A DNA stretch of 64,000 bases from Forficula auricularia. Taxonomy: Eukaryota > Arthropoda > Insecta > Dermaptera > Forficulidae. Within the stretch, counting starts at the first letter, position 1, and the number at the start of each line of letters is the position of its first letter. The position numbers and the translations under genes are program-made. The notes under the pieces were generated by a model. The model saw only the letters and a list, made by a program, of their open reading frames with translations. It was not told the DNA's origin and did no database searches. Shown here piece by piece: positions 44,640-55,500 of the stretch. The stretch lies in assembly GCA_024734495.1 (NCBI GenBank), contig JALMQS010000225.1, forward strand, positions 2,567,650 through 2,631,649, read 5' to 3'.

Positions 44640-45690
44640 TAAACTTAACGAGGGCAAAATGAAATAAAACAAAATAAAAAAACAAGCCAAAACTCTTCTC
44701 TCTCTTTAAATCGGCAATAAATCTTTATTAAAAATGAATAGAGCTATCAAAAGTAACATTTCGAAAATCAAAACGGCAGTCAGACTGTGTGAACAATTCA
44801 ATTCGTATTGCCTGATTATCAAAACAATTTCACATTTATCATATTTAGAGAAAATTCCCCTTGAATATTAAAACCTCCAAGCTGAGAAAAAGAATTTTCA
44901 TTTTATGAAATGAACAAAAAAAATAAAGAAATAAGTGGCGTTACGAATCTCAATAATAATAATATTAAAAGGATTATCTCACGGCCTTTAAATGGATTTG
45001 AATACATACCTACTTTAAAACTATTATACCTTTTAGACACAAACTAAAAATATATCATAATTTGGATTTTCTTCTCTCTTTTTAAGAATAAAAGAATCTT
45101 TATTAATGAAGTTAAACATTGAAAGAGTCTAAATAAATTGTAGAATTTTTAGTAAAAATAAATACAAATCTTTTACGAAACAATCTTTAAAATTATATAA
45201 ATATGAAAAAAATATTGAAATTATACATAGTCCATTATTTTTTATTTAGTATCTAAGTAAATAAAGTAATCGAAACTAGATTAAAAAGAACCGAAACTCA
45301 GCTGTCCTTAGGTACACTACATTTCAGCCTTAATTTTCTTTAGGGTGAATTGATGGTCTTGTAGTAAATGGGCGTTCACAGATACCTACATATGATGAGA
45401 ATCCTCTAAATTTCAAAATTAAAATTTGATAAAATTAATAGGAACTTCAATATTAAAAACAATAATTTTTTATAGTAAAGTAAAAAGGACATGTAGAACA
45501 TTTCATACAGGGAAAATATTGTCCTAAAAATATTAAAAAAAAAATAATTTTCGGATGCTTGTAAGCTAATAAATATTTGCTCTTTAGTTGTAAAAATCAT
45601 CAGACTTTTTTATTTTTTATTTCTGTTTTTTGTTAATTTTCTCGGAGACATTTCGTTTTCTTTTCGTTGAATTTATTTCTTCACTTTGAA
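44640..45690. other. AT-rich, no gene seen
   Basis: No recognisable feature. The minus-strand ORF 45406-45600 is Phe/Leu-rich by composition. Confidence 0.4.
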
Positions 45691-46080
45691 AAAAAAAAAA
45701 TACGCAATTAGAAAGATGGTGGAAAAATTAACCAAATGCACGTTAATTAGATTTCAGGGGGTTTCTTATTCCCAGCTCGTATTACACCCCTTTGGCATCG
45801 TGGAGCGGGATTTGGTTACTTTCCTTAAAACAAATGCAATAAATCGCGGGAGTCGGTCGTAAATCGCAGCCTCTCCGCCGCGACAGCCGAAACAAAATGT
45901 CTGGCACGCGACCAACACGAACTGGGCTTGCAGCAAAAGGAGCAGGATTGCCTACCAGGACAACAGCCAATTTCAAAAATACCCCCGGCCCCCCCGTGGA
46001 GGCTCATTTTTATCTAGATCGATCCCGAAAATGTCCGCTTGTTATCGGGGAACATGCTTAGGATTCAGTTTACATCCCAT
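45691..46080. promoter_or_regulatory. CpG-rich island with TTTATTG/TTTACGA-type sites
   Basis: It contains GCACGTTAATTAGATTTC (45738), ATGCAATAAATCGC (45834-45847) and GGTCGTAAATCGCAGC (45856), that is, an ATTA site plus TTTATTG and TTTACGA words typical of posterior-Hox/Caudal-type binding, within 130 bp. The minus ORFs have no domains. Candidate developmental enhancer by motif content only. Confidence 0.45.
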
Positions 46081-46548
46081 TCAAATGAGTCCAATGGTCT
46101 GATAACAGCCATTCAGCGGAGACACATTCATTTTTCCAAATCATTCTTTTACTATACTCTATGGATATTCAAATGTCCATTTGCTTTTGTTTCCAACAAA
46201 CAAATATTCACTTTGATTTTAAACAATTTTCTAGTTACAAGAACAATCGAGGCGTTCAAAAGCAGAGTGGACCATCCCACTTTTGGTTATTTATGAGGAA
46301 TCTAGCAAAACAGATGTAAAGGTTCGAGGTAAAAGTGGTATCTGTGCTGTAGCTAATCTAGAAGGGCGTTTAAAAACTAAGTTCGGACCACTCTGTCTAT
46401 TTATTTATTTATTTTTTATTTATATTTTATCAAAATCCGACTTGATTATAGAGGTGCGAAAATGAGATTTGTGGGTTGGTAAAATCTGCTTTTGAACCCC
46501 TTAATTGATGATCTATTCAATCGAGAAACAAAAGTTTATTAATTACAC

Positions 46549-46704
46549 CATTGGTCTTAATCTATGGGTCACGACCCAAAACTGGGCTTAAAATTCAGCT
46601 TAACATATATATTTTATTATGATCTGAAAAAATTGCATTTTTGGATCATGATACGAACATATTTCAAAATTTGGGTGGTAGATTAAAAAGGTTACTAACC
46701 ACTG
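46549..46704 (+). mobile_element. hAT-type MITE inserted at another element's edge
   Basis: 156 bp, with termini CATTGGTCTTAATCT and AGGTTACTAACCACTG (decayed CAGTGGTTC form) and a perfect 8-bp duplication AATTACAC (46541-46548, 46705-46712). The right duplication overlaps the first three bases of the CACTA-like element starting at 46710, so the hAT inserted across that boundary and is the younger insertion. Confidence 0.9.
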
Positions 46705-46709
46705 AATTA

Positions 46710-47374
46710 CACCGCTCAACAACAATTTCCCCCCGTAAACCTAACAATGGATTCCAGTAGAATTTTATACACTGATATACATTTAATTTCCCGATTTTTT
46801 AACACACGTCAGAGTTTTGAGATATTATCGGTCAAAATGACGGAAAAGGCCATTTTGATCTAGCTATTCTTCGAGTCCCATTAAATATTAAACAGGTATA
46901 TTTGAAATCACAATATTTTATTGACGTAGTAGGTAATAGAAAACAGATTCCTCTTTGATTTTCGAAATCACCATTTGCTTTTATCTCAATTAGAACTCGA
47001 ATTATAATTAAAAAACTAAAACTACGTGATTAAAAAGGATAATAAACAAATAAACATTAGATAAAAACATAAGGTCTTAGATTTTTAGTTATAACTCAGA
47101 GTTCTAATTGAGCTAAAGACAAGTGGTAATTTGAAAATCAAAGAGAAAGGTGTTTTCTAGTATGTCAACAAAATATTTTGATTTCATATATTGCTGTGTA
47201 ATATTTAATGGGACTCGAAAATAGATCAAAATGGCTTTTTTCGTCATTTTGACCGATAATATCTCAAAACTCTGAGTGTCGGGAAATTGCATGATAATCA
47301 GTGTATAAAACTCTACTGGAATCCATTGTTAGGTGTACGGGGAGAAATTTTTGTTTAATTTTTGTCGAGTAGTG
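46710..47374. mobile_element. long-TIR element, CACTA-like (CACTG ends), copy 1
   Basis: About 665 bp, with arms of roughly 300 bp from CACCGCTCAACAACAATTTC to the mirror end TTTTTGTCGAGTAGTG. Same family as 54006-54880. CACTG termini and a 3-bp flank (TTA left, TGA right) suggest the CACTA/CMC group. No transposase. Confidence 0.75.
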
Positions 47375-47459
47375 TGATTATTTTATTCTAATTTTTCTTT
47401 TTATGTTGAAATAATTCGCATAAATAGAAAACAAAAGAATTTGATATGATTTCTATTAT

Positions 47460-47700
47460 AGAAAATCAACGGGAAGATTCAAACCCCGGGCAGAGAAACC
47501 GCATAAAGCGATATTGTATTTGGGTTTTCAGCCACTTGGTTGGGCTTAATTAAACCGCAGGGATTCAGCACCACCACCAACTTTATTCAAACAGCACAAG
47601 TTGAACTGAGAAAGGCTCTGTTCTGTAGGGAAAAAGGGTCTTTACTCCTCCCATTAAAAGGGACCAAACAGCTTGCAAAAAGATCATTTCAATTATATTA
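47460..47700. promoter_or_regulatory. GC-richer block, candidate conserved element
   Basis: It includes GGGCTTAATTAAACCGCAGG (TTAATTA next to AACCGCA, a Runt-type word) and GGATTCAGCACCACCACC. No ORF. Function inferred only from composition and motifs. Confidence 0.35.
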
Positions 47701-48750
47701 AATACGAGTAGTTAATTCTTATTCTTTCTTTTTTCACTTAAAATAAACTGCAAATATTTTTTTTCTTTATTGATTGAAGAATAAACCCTTTATTTTTTAA
47801 ATAAAAATAATACTACATAAAACCCTGATACTCAGGTGAATTCTCCCCGGCCCCGGGTTTTTTGATGGGGCCCGTTTAAATGGAAAAATATTGTGCTTAA
47901 AACTCTTTTCTAGTGTTATATTGTTGTTTGATAAGTATTAATTCTAAAACTTATAAAATAAGATACATTCGTAATGAGAAAATTATTATTTTGACTTTAA
48001 TTATATATATTAGCTATATATTTGTTTAATTTGTGGCCCGTAGAGTTTTCCCTCCCTGGCCTGGATTTTTTCTCCGCTGCCTTGGCTAAATTAGGTACAT
48101 AGGTATATTTGCAATTCATATTTTTCTTCAGTTATTATTTTATAACATTTATAATTCACTTATACTTAGGTATGATAAATAGGAATATAATAAAATTAAG
48201 AAATAAATTTATTTGACTAAAATCCTAGATTCGTCCCTAAATAAAATAAAGTCATTTCTTAATATTACTGTGGTATATTTTTGAAAAATTCAATCTTTTT
48301 GCAAAAAAAGTTGTTTAAATCTTTACATTATAATTATAATAAAATTAATCTCTCAGCCAGGATAGGTAGACCAAAAAGAAAAAAAAACGTGAAAATCGTT
48401 AGAGATTTATGTGTAATTTTTCTGGTTAGATGACAAATTAAAATGTAAAAAAAATATATATATATACCTATATCACATTAGGTGTAACGTTTTTTATTAA
48501 GGCGAAGTATTTTAATCAAAGGATCATGTAAAAATTTTATTATCAAAATTAAATACAGATGAATTCAGAATTCATATATAATAATAGAAATAAATTTAAT
48601 ACAAAAAAAGCTGGGAATGAAACAATTCCTTCTCGCATCCATATTTACATCAAAGTCCTTGTAGGTATTAAAAATGAGTTAATTGCATGAAATGATAGAT
48701 GTAGCATCAATTCCTTACTATAAAAATATTTTTTGCTATTATACTTAAAT
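47701..48750. other. AT-rich, no gene seen
   Basis: Two GC-rich scraps (47845-47875, 48030-48085, CCCCGGCCCCGGG and CCCTCCCTGGCCTGG) may be ends of an old transposon. Confidence 0.35.
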
Positions 48751-48754
48751 ACAA

Positions 48755-49011
48755 GAATATTTTTAAATTATTTTAGAATATTTTTAAATTATTTTAGAAT
48801 ATTTTTAAATTATTTTATATTTTATTTTAAAATTATTATTATTATTAATTTATTTTTTAATTAAAATTATGTAGGAAATATGAAAGTCTATGACGTCATG
48901 ACACCTTGTATTTTTCTTAATTTATCATAATGGATTTGTATTTTTTAGATGCTTTGTATTAGCTTCATCTGTATGTATCTATCCTTGTATCTATCTATGT
49001 ATCTATCAATG
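48755..49011. repeat. 21-bp tandem repeat and GTAT/CTAT microsatellite
   Basis: 48755-48820 has three tandem units of AATATTTTTAAATTATTTTAG. 48969-49011 is a degenerate GTATCTATC tetranucleotide run of the kind found near the 5' part of Helitron-like repeats. A related stretch occurs near 51110-51125. Confidence 0.8.
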
Positions 49012-49369
49012 TGACTTTTCTTCTGTTAAAATTCTTCAAACATTTCTCTATAAAAATAATTGTTTACCTACTCAATTTAAATGAAATTATATAGGATTGG
49101 GATTGGGGATAATGGAATTAGAATAATTTTCGGTAAAAAGTTTTTTTATTTAATTAGTTTTTTCCTCTTATTAAAAACAAGGACTAAAAAGATGATCAAG
49201 GACACTCGATGGTGTCGAAGCTCAAATACAATGTATACATCAATTCATGTAAAATAATTGGTTTAATAATAAAATGAAATTATATAAAATAATAAAAATA
49301 AATACATTTCATTCTGTTAAATGCCGCAAACTTTTCTCTATAAAAATAATTAAGACTAGAAAGTAAAAA

Positions 49370-49563
49370 AATAAATTATATTTTAAAAAAATTAAAAAAC
49401 ATGCTTCTAAAAGTACAAAATAATGTAATACTTAATCAAAAAGCGTGGGGCATTTTGTCGAAATTAATTAAAAGTTTCTGCGCCCCACACTTTTTGATTA
49501 AGTATTACATTATTTTGTACTTTTAGAAGCATGTTTTTTAATTTTTTAAAATATAATTTATTC
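49370..49563. repeat. near-perfect 80-bp inverted repeat (foldback)
   Basis: Arms 49370-49452 and 49483-49563 are almost identical in reverse complement (for example AACATGCTTCTAAAAGTAC, TAATACTTAATCAAAAAG), with a 30-nt loop between GTGGGGC and GCCCCAC. Near identity implies a recent origin or gene conversion. Confidence 0.93.
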
Positions 49564-49789
49564 TAATTCAATTTGTCATAAATTTATTATGCTGTTTTGT
49601 TACAAATGCATTCGAAAATTTTTAAATTAAATTATCTTCTATCGCGTTTTTTATCTTCTTCAAAATATTAGCATAAACATTCGACCATTTGATTATTTAA
49701 TGTGTCTTTAAATTTATTTAATGAATATGTATTAAATGATTTTTAAAAATCTGACTTTTTTCTTCCCATCAATTGTTTGTAAATGATCT

Positions 49790-49985
49790 GCCAAACAAAC
49801 CCACGTGGAGGACTCCATGTTGTCAGTATAGCGCTATCTAGTGGAGAAATCTGAAACCAAAAATGCTTGGGAAACCGCGCCCTATCTGAATGGAGATCGA
49901 ACCGCCAATTTCAAACATTGTGACATTGACTCATACCTCAGAGTATTATAGTGCTTATTTAATAACGAGTCCTTATCAGTTTACT
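49790..49985. other. GC-richer patch
   Basis: It contains AGCGCTATCTAGTGGAGA and GGGAAACCGCGCCC. The GCGCTATCTAGTGG word is reminiscent of widespread arthropod repeats, but no second copy is here. Confidence 0.25.
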
Positions 49986-50640
49986 ACAATTTTGTCATAC
50001 TGTAATAATAAATTGTGACTTTATTTTAAAATTATAATAAATAATATAAAATTCATAGGAACTATTATAATTTAAAATGATATCATATTACATAAAATAG
50101 GAGATTAAATTTTTAATATTTATCACTCACTTTAATTAATATTCTATTATTATATTCGATGAATTATTATCAAATCACTTCTATATTAATAATTTTATTT
50201 TTATAAATAAAAACATTAATTATTATTAATATTTGGTGACAATTGTACAGATCTTTAATATATTTAGATGACTTTAAGAACAACAATTTAGTCTTTAATT
50301 TTGTGAATAAATAAGTCATTTACAAATAAGGGGAGATTTATTTGAAATTTATCAATAAGCGAATGCTTTAATGAATAATAAAATTGCGATTAGCATAAAT
50401 TTAAAAATTATCCAACGTGATTGAAGTTATTCATTAGAACGATTGGCTATCCATCTTAAGTAGAAGCTAATAATCAATGGAGATAAAATCGACTCTTCTT
50501 TTAACGTTGCAGGGGTCAATCTAAACATATAAGAATTGCACTTTCTCGCACCAATATTATTAAAAAAATATCCATTTGAAGCTGAAAAAATCTATATCAC
50601 CAAGTTTTCTCATTTTCTCCTAATTTCGATTTATATTGAT
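49986..50640. other. AT-rich, no gene seen
   Basis: Nothing recognised. Confidence 0.4.
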
Positions 50641-50886
50641 CTAGATCAGGGTTCTTAACCGGGATAGAACCCGCCTCCCAAGGGTGAATTTTAGTATTTC
50701 AAGGGGAAGGGAGATTAATGTGCGTACAAATTTCAAAAGTTTTAAAGAACATTAAAAATACCTCACCTTTCTCATTAGCTAATTATTTCTTATCTTTGTA
50801 TCTAAATCAAAATATGATACCTTGTATTTTTCATATTAAAAGCATATTAAATTGGTGTTGTTTTCGTCTATGATGAATATTTTCTT

Positions 50887-50990
50887 TGTGGCTGGTTATT
50901 GGGTACTTGGACTTAAAATAAAATTAGAAGTTAAATTTTCAAAATTACCCAATAATCAGCCACATATATTATTTGAATTAAAATTTTTGA
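50887..50990. mobile_element. truncated ribozyme-family F6 copy
   Basis: GTGGCTGGTTATTGGGTACT, TTGGACTTAAAATAAAAT and AAATTTTCAAAATTA match the outer part of 12835-13610. The segment is followed by a short mirrored end ACCCAATAATCAGCCACAT. The ribozyme core itself is absent. Confidence 0.6.
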
Positions 50991-51147
50991 AATGAAGATT
51001 TGACTGTATTATCTTTGTGAAAATGTGTATGGAAATTTTTTTCAAAAACAGTATAACTTCTGGGTTTCATATCTGTACTTTTATTCTACTAAAGCGCATC
51101 TGTGCCTTTCTCTGTATGTACCTATGTCCGTCCCCCAACAAATACAG

Positions 51148-51449
51148 TCGTCATGGTTACCAATTTAAATGAAATTATCTATAGGTATATATATATAAAA
51201 TTAAAGTTTTGTCTATACATTGGGGTGGTGGGGTGGGTGGGTTTCGGGGGAGGTCAGGTTCGAGAGGTGGGGGTCCAGGGGTCGTCATGGTTACTAATTT
51301 AAATGAAATCTATATATATTAAATTAAGGTTTTGTCTGTACAATGGGGTGATGGGGTGGGTGGTGGTGCTGAATGAGCTTCGGGGTGGGGGTCCAGAGGG
51401 CGAGGCCTCTGGCTAGCAAGAGGGCCGCCGAAGTAGGCCTTGCAGCTAG
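51148..51449 (+). mobile_element. Helitron-like non-autonomous element, tandem partial copies
   Basis: Two units start with GTCATGGTTAC, then AATTTAAATGAAAT. The second begins TCTATATATATTAAATTAAG at 51309 and ends at 51449 with GGCCGCCGAAGTAGGCC (hairpin), then TTGCAGCTAG followed by T. A 5' TC after A, a subterminal hairpin and a CTAG|T end fit Helitron/Helentron ends. The G-rich interior (GGGGTGGTGGGGTGGGTGGG) could form G-quadruplexes. Confidence 0.6.
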
Positions 51450-51734
51450 TATTCTACTAAGATCTTTGATAAAATTGCCCTTAAAATATAAATTCTCATA
51501 TAATTAAAATTTTTGAGTTAGAAAATGGAAAGGAGGAAATGGTATTATTAAAAAATTGCAGAAGGGGTTCATTTGAAAAAAAAAGGTTGCTAACCTTTGG
51601 TCTAGATTTCTTTTACTACAAAATTATTTTGCTTTTAGATCAATTTTAGATTGTTCTAGTTTAATTAATCACTCGATTACAAAATCGATTCTTAAAAAAA
51701 GAAGCAAAATAATCAATCAATTTTCTATCTAGAT

Positions 51735-53336
51735 CAGGGCTGTCCAGCCCGTGGCACACGTGCCGCATGCGGCCCAGCACTACAATGAGTGTGGCACAAC
51801 ATAAAATCATAAACTTCCTTAAAACATTTAAATTTAAATGTAGAGATACATTTATTCTATTTTTCGAAATAAATATGAATGTACATTTGTACAATACGTG
51901 AAGCTTTTTTCAAGAATAAAATTCACTAAAAGCTCATCAGACAAAAAAAAATAATGAAGTTTCGAATATTTAAAAAATTATTTTTCTTCTCATGTTTTCA
52001 TTTTCTAAAATATTTATTATTTCAGTAATTTATATCCTACGACACTAACCAAGTCTATATTTATATCATTTTAGTACAAGGAAACAAGGAATTCGGGTTT
52101 TCTAGAACAATCACAATTAATTGATAATTTCTCTCCTGGACTAAGACTTGTCAGAAAACTTGTCTTTTAGATCTTATCACGTTCTTACATGTCAAAAGAT
52201 AATCGATAGTCATTTTATCCGTGACGCTTCTAAAAATAAATTATCATTCCTGATATCCTTCTTTATTCCCATTCGATTTAAACCAGGGCTGTCCAACACG
52301 TGCCACAATATAAAGTCATAAAATTTCTTAAAACATTGACATTTATAAATACTGGAAAACACACAACAATTTGCCCTGATAATTTTTTTCTCTAAAATAA
52401 GAAATCTTGTGAAGTTTTCGAAAAATAAAAAAATTTTAAATTTTGTATCTGCTACTAAATTTCAAGATTTCCGAAAATATAATCATCATTTTGGTCTATT
52501 TTCGACTCAATTTTCATTAGAAATAAATTTTTTAATTGCAAACTTTCTGATTCTAGTATAAAACAACAATTAGAATTTTATATTAATTATCTTTCTAGGA
52601 AAAAATATAAACAAATACTAATACATGATATCACGTTTTCTAAGTATATAGGTATGTATTTACATATACGAGAAGCTATTTTCAAGTATAAAATTTACGA
52701 AAAGTAAAATTAGAAGCTCACTATGAGCTAAAAAAATAGTAAAGTTCTTATATCTACATTATTAACTATCTTTATTGAATAACAAATATGATATCACGTT
52801 TTATAAGTATATAGGTATGTATTTACATACACGAGAAGCTATTTTCAAGTATAAAATTTACGAAAAGTAAAATTAGAAGCTCACTATGAGCTAAAAAAAA
52901 TATAAACAAATACTAATACATGATATCACGTTTTCTAAGTATATAGGTATGTATTTACATACACGAGAAGCTATTTTCAAGTATAAAATTTACGAAAAGT
53001 AAAATTAGGAGCTCACTATGAGCTAAAAAAATAGTAAAGTTCTTATATCTACATTATTAACTATCTTTATTGAATAACAAATATGATATCACGTTTTCTA
53101 AGTACATAGGTATGTATTTACATACACGAGAAGCTATTTTCAAGTATAAAATTTACGAAAAGTAAAATTAGAAGCTCACTATGAGCTAAAAAAATAGTAA
53201 AGTTCTTATATCTACATTATTAACTATCTTTATTGAATAACAAATATCAATAGAATTATAATATTTTATCCGTGGGCCGAAACATTTGTTTTTTCTTCAA
53301 ATATGGCCCGTGTAAGGCAAAAGGCTAGACGCCCTG
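51735..53336. mobile_element. hAT-type element, 1.6 kb, with internal tandem array
   Basis: The termini CAGGGCTGTCCAGCC and GGCTAGACGCCCTG and duplications ATCTAGAT (51727-51734) and ATCTAAAT (53337-53344) mark a hAT. A second 5' terminus, CAGGGCTGTCCAACACG, lies inside at 52284 with homologous downstream sequence, so the left end is duplicated or a second copy is nested. No transposase ORF; the minus ORF 51661-51894 is not one. Holds the array at 52627-53247. Confidence 0.85.
52627..53247. repeat. higher-order tandem repeat (163+132 bp, twice)
   Basis: Units start with GATATCACGTTTT at 52627, 52790, 52922 and 53085. Spacings 163, 132, 163 show alternating long and short versions, so a 295-bp dimer was duplicated. 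All contain CACGAGAAGCTATTTTCAAG or a close variant. The copies are nearly identical, so the array is recent. Confidence 0.9.
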
Positions 53337-53399
53337 ATCTAAATTTTTAATCTCCCCCACACAAAAAAAAATCCTAAAAATCTTTTCATTCAAATGCTG

Positions 53400-53850
53400 C
53401 TAGATACTTGGAATTGTTTGAAATTCTTCCTGATGGGTAGTCGTCCACCCTTAAGCTACTGAAATGACCACAGCAGATCTCTTTCGCTTTGGGTGGTCCT
53501 CATTGGCGGTGGTCACCTCGGATTAAACGGTGCCAACTCGCGGTTTCCTGCCGATGGCGTCATCGCGCCCAGGGTGTCCTCTGCCCGGTGGCGAGTATAC
53601 CAGGCAACGCGCAATACAACGTGATCGTGAACGTTTTATTGCGTGAATGTGACCGTCCAGGGGACGACGTGAGGGGCCTGCCGATCGCGCAATTAAACCA
53701 CGATAGGCTACGCAAGCTAATCATACATTTCACATCATCAAATCCTAGTAAAAATACACAAGTACCTGTTAGATCGCTGTCGGGAATCTCTAATCCCTCG
53801 CGCTTATTTCGTCAAATGGCTCTTTTAGGTCACTATTTCTTTTAAATGTT
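53400..53850. promoter_or_regulatory. CpG-rich island, candidate regulatory element
   Basis: A sharply bounded GC-rich block with ACGTTTTATTGCGTGAATG (53630), GATCGCGCAATTAAACCACG (TAAT-type plus Runt-type AACCACG) and GATGGCGTCATCGCGCC. The 118-codon ORF 53489-53845 is the longest in the window, but I recognise no domain and its C-terminal half is AT-rich flank. I favour non-coding. If it is an exon it would need splice sites that I cannot place. Confidence 0.42.
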
Positions 53851-54005
53851 ATAATTTAATATTTTTCCTTAAAAAAAAGGTTACTTTAACATTTACAAAG
53901 ATATTCAAGCAATAAAAAGAATATTTCTCTTACTTTATTTGAAAAAGGGCACACATGATAATGTCGAGCTTGTTGTATATAATTCAAAATTATCATAAAT
54001 AATTA

Positions 54006-54880
54006 CACTGTTCGACAAAAATTTCTCTCGTAAACCTAACAATGGATTCCAGTAGAGTTTTATACGCTGATTATCATGCAATTTCCCAATTTTTTACAAG
54101 ACGTCAGAGTTTTGAGATATTATCGGTCAAAACGACAAAAAATGCCATTTTGATCTATTTTCGAGTCGTGTTAGATATTAAAGAGCAATATTTGAAATTA
54201 AAATATTTTGTTGAAGTAATCGAAAACACTTTCCTCTTTGATTTTCAAATTACCACTTGTTTTTAGCTCAATTAGAACTCGAGTTATAACTAAAAAACTA
54301 AAAAATACGTGATTATAAAGGATAATAAACAGAGATGAAAACATAGAGTCTTAGTTTTTTAGTTATAACTGGAGATCTAATTGAGCTAAAAACAAGAGGT
54401 AATTTGAAAACCAAAGAAGAAGGTATTTTCTATTACTTCAACAAAATATTTTGATTTCAAATATTGCTGTTTAATTAAATTGAAAGTTTTTGCCGAGCGT
54501 AGCAGAATTTTTATATAATGAAGGAGACAATAAAAGAGTGTGTCTTCTGCTGGAATTATAAATTTTATTTATTTATAACGAGACTATAGTTTCTACCTGC
54601 AAAGCCCTCGAAACTATAGTCTCGTTATAAATAAATAAAATTTATAATTCCAGCAGAAGGCACACTCTTTTATTGTCTCCTTCAATTGCTGTTTAATATT
54701 TAATGGGACTCGAAAATAGGTCTAAAAGTCCATTTTTGTCATTTTGACCGATAATATTTCAAAACTCTGACGTGTTGTAAAAAATTGGAAAATCGCATGA
54801 TAATCAGCGTATAAAACTCTAATGGAATCCATTGCTAGGTTTATGGGGAGAAATTTTCGTTTAATTTTTGTCGAGCAGTG
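54006..54880. mobile_element. long-TIR element, CACTA-like, copy 2, with nested ribozyme element
   Basis: It begins CACTGTTCGACAAAAATTTC and ends TTTTTGTCGAGCAGTG, flanked by TTA on both sides (54003-54005, 54881-54883). Arms of about 330 bp include AATGGATTCCAGTAGAGTTT and AGTTTTGAGATATTATCGG and their mirrors. A ribozyme-family palindrome (54476-54685) splits the right arm. The ORF 54042-54266 follows the arm and is also partly open in copy 1; it has no domain. Confidence 0.82.
54476..54685. mobile_element. ribozyme-family palindromic element F2b, copy 3
   Basis: Perfect 12-bp duplication TTGCTGTTTAAT (54464-54475, 54686-54697). The left arm is the long one (GCCGAGCGTAGCAGAA), the right arm ends GTCTCCTTCAA. 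The arms join at TTTCTACCTGCAAAGCCCTC, again at the helix II loop, leaving GAAAC halves but no CUGAUGA. Confidence 0.9.
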
Positions 54881-54883
54881 TTA

Positions 54884-55335
54884 TTATAAATTTACTTACA
54901 TTCTAGTTCTTTTACATAATTTACAAAAAATTAATATTTTAAATAAAATTTTAATTTAAACTGGTTGACTATCAGTAAAATTTTTAATTGGTCAAGATGT
55001 AATTTCTTCAATAAACAACACTCTTTTATCTCCAAACTTTCGATATTTTAGAAGATCATCTTAAGCATTTAAAAACAAATAAAATTTAGATTTGTTTAAT
55101 AAACGGCGAACAATTAGAATTTTAACAAATCATTACTTAAATAATTACTTTTTTGTTACGTCTGGTATTGGATATTAACATTGAGTAATAATTATAAAGT
55201 TTTCTTTTAAACTTTCTTATTAAAATAAATAAATTTAATATCACTAAAATTTCGATTAAAAAATATGTTATCTAAAAATTTAATAATTCAATTTTCTTTC
55301 AAACTTGAGAAGTAAATCCATTTTAAAATTATAAG
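54884..55335. other. AT-rich, no gene seen
   Basis: Near 55035-55080, CTTTCGATATTTTAGAAGATCATC is vaguely like a decayed ribozyme arm, too weak to call. Confidence 0.35.
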
Positions 55336-55500
55336 GGTGAAAAGGGAAGAAAGTTCAGCCTCTGGCCGTCAGGATCGCTTGGGTCTGGGGGCGCGAGTTG
55401 AAAACTAGTGGTGCACTCTTGCGGCAATTCGCTCCACTTCATTTATAAACATTTGATCCCCCTCATTCGATTCTCATTTAATTAAATGTCGTTCTTCCTC
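55336..55500. promoter_or_regulatory. small GC-rich island
   Basis: Contains GGATCGCTTGGGTCTGGGGG and GCGGCAATTCGCTCC, then TTCATTTATAAACATTTG and TTTAATTAAATG. Non-coding by appearance. Candidate enhancer. Confidence 0.3.

Larger units (their letters stand above)
50647..51599. mobile_element. hAT-type element with nested repeats
   Basis: The termini CAGGGTTCTTAACC and GGTTGCTAACCTTTG and duplications ATCTAGAT (50639-50646) and GTCTAGAT (51600-51607), 7/8 identical, identify a hAT. The interior is largely made of other insertions: an F6 fragment (50887-50980) and a duplicated Helitron-like segment (51148-51449). No transposase. Confidence 0.85.

Noticed and set aside
46039..46296. 85-codon ORF ending IEAFKSRVDHP as an RT tail
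   Set aside because: Only a few residues resemble a LINE C-terminus; the WN-LP block is missing.
46250..46403. Inverted CAGAGTGGACC / GGACCACTCTG pair as a transposon
   Set aside because: Only about 11 bp mirror, with no duplication and no further copy.
53489..53845. 118-codon ORF, the longest in the window
   Set aside because: No domain or family recognised, the C-terminal part runs into AT-rich flank, and the GC-rich block explains the open frame. Kept as a candidate regulatory island.
55035..55080. Further ribozyme core (TTTCGATATTTTAGAAGATCATC)
   Set aside because: Helix II does not pair and CUGANGA is not intact.
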